Positions 6,114 to 7,632 of a stretch of 7,632 bases of DNA are shown here, in pieces. Under the pieces are notes generated by a model. That model did not search any database. It saw nothing but the letters and a program-made list of their open reading frames with translations, and was not told where the DNA came from. This DNA comes from Planctomycetota bacterium (GTDB lineage: Bacteria > Planctomycetota > Phycisphaerae > WQYP01): NCBI GenBank assembly GCA_021826605.1, contig JAKAZF010000117.1, positions 1-7,632 of the forward strand, written 5' to 3'. Within the stretch, counting starts at the first letter, position 1. Every line of letters begins with the position of its first letter. A program made the position numbers and the translations under genes.

Positions 6114-7632
6114 CTACTTATCCTCACTATCGGCGTCGGAGGCTTCCACGGGAGCGTCCTCATCTTCCTCACCGCCTTCAGATTCCGAACGCGTGCCGGG
6201 AGGAATAACACCCAGCGTCGCCAGGATCGACCCGTCGAGGAAACCTTCAAGTTTGCGGGATCGCACCGGGTGCTGCAATTTGCGCAGGGCCTTGGCTTCA
6301 ACCTGCCGCACGCGTTCGCGTGTGACCTTGAATATCCGTCCCACTTCTTCCAGGGTGTAGGTGTAGCCATCGCCAATGCCGTAGCGCAGTTTAATAATTT
6401 CCCGCTCACGATAGGTCAGGGTTTTCAGGACCTGATCAATCCGTTCGCGCAACATTTCCTGCGTGGCGGTTTCCACCGGATTTTCAGCGGCCTCATCTTC
6501 AATAAAATCGCCAAAGTAAGAATCCTCGGATTCTCCGACCGGACGATCCAATGAGATAGGGTGCCGGGCAATTTTAAGCACGCGCCGGCATTCGGTTACC
6601 GGCATTTTTGCTTCCTTGGAGATTTCCTCAATGGTGGGTTCCCGGCCCAGGTCCTGAAGCAGCTTTTTGCTGATATTCCGCAGCTTGGACATGGTTTCAA
6701 TCATGTGTACGGGAATACGGATGGTGCGGGCATGATCCGCGATGGCGCGGGTAATGGCCTGACGAATCCACCAGGTGGCGTAGGTGCTGAATTTATAACC
6801 ACGGCGATATTCATATTTGTCCACCGCCCGCATCAGCCCGGTGTTACCTTCCTGAATAATGTCCAGAAAGGACAAGCCGCGATTGCGGTATTTTTTAGCG
6901 ATCGATACCACCAACCGAAGGTTGCCGCCGGAAAGTTTGCGTTTGGCGTCTTCGTATTCATTAAAGACCAGTTGGATACTCTGACAGCGCCTTTGCAGCG
7001 CCTCAGCGTCTTCGAGCACCAGGTCCATCAGCCCCATGTATTCATCGGTCATGGCCTGCCGGTCATCTTCCGAGAGCCGGGCGGTTTTGCTGCGCAGCTC
7101 GAGGTGCAATTCTGTCAGCTTACTGCTGATGGATTGCAGTTTTTTCATCAGAGGAATAACTTTGCTGGTGCGCAGGGAAAGTTCTTCCAGCAGGGTAACC
7201 GCCTTACGGCGGCGATTACGCATACGGCGGCGAATTTCTTCTTTGACCGATTCGGTCGAAGAAGCATCCTGGATTTTATCCCATTCATCACGATTCTGAA
7301 CGAGAATTTTGCGAATGGTGCCAAGATTCTGGGGAATGCGTTTGCTGATGGTTCCCTTGGCATCCACTTCGGCGGTGGAAATGCGCATGGTGCGGTCGAA
7401 AGGCAATTCACCGGATTCCACCTGCGCCAGAATGTCCACCGCACTTTGAATGCAGTAATCGCTTTCGAGCACCTTGCGGCGAAACGCCATACGGGTAAGC
7501 TCAATTTTTTTGGCCAGACGGATTTCCTCATCCCGTGTCAGCAGCGGAATTTCACCCATCTGAGTCAGATACATTCGCACGGGGTCGTCAATGCGCTTGG
7601 AGCCAACCTCGGCAACCTCATCTTCATCCTTG
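6114..7632 (-). CDS. rpoD: Primary sigma factor RpoD/SigA (sigma-70), 5' end beyond the window
   Basis: The frame is open to the right edge; 505 residues are visible and a GTG at 7580 is internal (it is the Val of [12 protein letters not shown]), not a start. The protein directs RNA polymerase to housekeeping promoters. Domains by visible residue: region 1.2 at 15-45 ([19 protein letters not shown]); a long charged, helical non-conserved segment at about 55-220; region 2 at about 228-310, with [40 protein letters not shown] and [17 protein letters not shown] for -10 binding and melting; region 3 from about 315 to 375, with [15 protein letters not shown]; region 4 at about 390-455, with [18 protein letters not shown] as the -35-reading helix-turn-helix and [11 protein letters not shown]. 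After region 4 there is an extra tail of about 38 residues, 12 of its last 26 being D or E. The long insert and overall sequence suggest a planctomycete. Region 1.1, if present, lies outside the window. The stop is TAG 6116-6114. Confidence 0.97.
   Translation of the reverse strand, partial: KDEDEVAEVGSKRIDDPVRMYLTQMGEIPLLTRDEEIRLAKKIELTRMAFRRKVLESDYCIQSAVDILAQVESGELPFDRTMRISTAEVDAKGTISKRIPQNLGTIRKILVQNRDEWDKIQDASSTESVKEEIRRRMRNRRRKAVTLLEELSLRTSKVIPLMKKLQSISSKLTELHLELRSKTARLSEDDRQAMTDEYMGLMDLVLEDAEALQRRCQSIQLVFNEYEDAKRKLSGGNLRLVVSIAKKYRNRGLSFLDIIQEGNTGLMRAVDKYEYRRGYKFSTYATWWIRQAITRAIADHARTIRIPVHMIETMSKLRNISKKLLQDLGREPTIEEISKEAKMPVTECRRVLKIARHPISLDRPVGESEDSYFGDFIEDEAAENPVETATQEMLRERIDQVLKTLTYREREIIKLRYGIGDGYTYTLEEVGRIFKVTRERVRQVEAKALRKLQHPVRSRKLEGFLDGSILATLGVIPPGTRSESEGGEEDEDAPVEASDADSEDK

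Noticed and set aside
5947..6554. Overlapping plus-strand frames of 137 and 155 codons
   Set aside because: They run through the direct repeat and antisense into rpoD; the shared peptide in the repeat copies comes only from the DNA duplication.
7578..7580. GTG as the start of rpoD
   Set aside because: The reading frame continues upstream to the window edge, and this codon is the conserved Val of region 1.2 (DDPVRMYL).
1..7632. CRISPR array, transposase, prophage, tRNA or riboswitch
   Set aside because: None of the expected repeats, motifs or folds is seen; the only direct repeats are those listed.

Overview
The window is a chromosomal housekeeping segment that most resembles a planctomycete (Planctomycetota, probably Phycisphaerae or a relative). 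The best lineage clue is the primary sigma factor. Between regions 1.2 and 2 it has a long charged insert (including the block [16 protein letters not shown]) of a kind I associate with planctomycete RpoD. FolC with a 'FLMSHTDYERMRVVRYNTTT' opening fits too. This assignment is from memory of the families, not from a search. By eye the G+C content is close to one half, apart from an AT-rich tract upstream of folC.

Layout from left to right: 2-172 (+) is the 3' end of a gene that looks like the CoaB part of coaBC. A 155-bp gap follows, carrying 7-bp tandem repeats. All remaining genes are on the minus strand. In transcription order (right to left) they are rpoD (6114 to the right edge, 5' end missing), a LOG-family Rossmann protein (4913-5773), folC (3064-4605), an aldehyde dehydrogenase of the ALDH21/lactaldehyde-dehydrogenase-like group (1547-2974), and ychF (328-1419). 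coaBC and ychF are convergent.

The minus-strand genes share a direction but the gaps (about 340, 307, 89 and 127 bp) and the visible promoter candidates suggest several transcription units, not one tight operon. The clearest promoter is TTGACT-17 bp-TATAAG in front of the LOG gene, followed by a strong Shine-Dalgarno and a GTG start. folC and the aldehyde dehydrogenase lack a convincing Shine-Dalgarno at their ATGs and instead have -10-like hexamers 6-8 nt from the ATG, compatible with leaderless or near-leaderless transcripts.

Functionally these are core genes: transcription initiation (rpoD), nucleotide or nucleotide-sugar-type metabolism (LOG), folate polyglutamylation (folC), aldehyde oxidation, a ribosome-associated ATPase (ychF) and coenzyme A synthesis (coaBC). 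No phage, CRISPR, transposase, toxin-antitoxin or biosynthetic cluster is visible. The least-explained part is the rpoD-LOG gap, with a 75-bp sequence present twice (4 mismatches), each copy holding a hairpin, and a perfect 14-bp tandem duplication just upstream of the LOG promoter. Other oddities are an acidic C-terminal tail on RpoD, a strongly basic N-terminal tail on FolC and a basic C-terminal tail on the LOG protein. I see no convincing evidence for a previously undescribed multi-gene system here.
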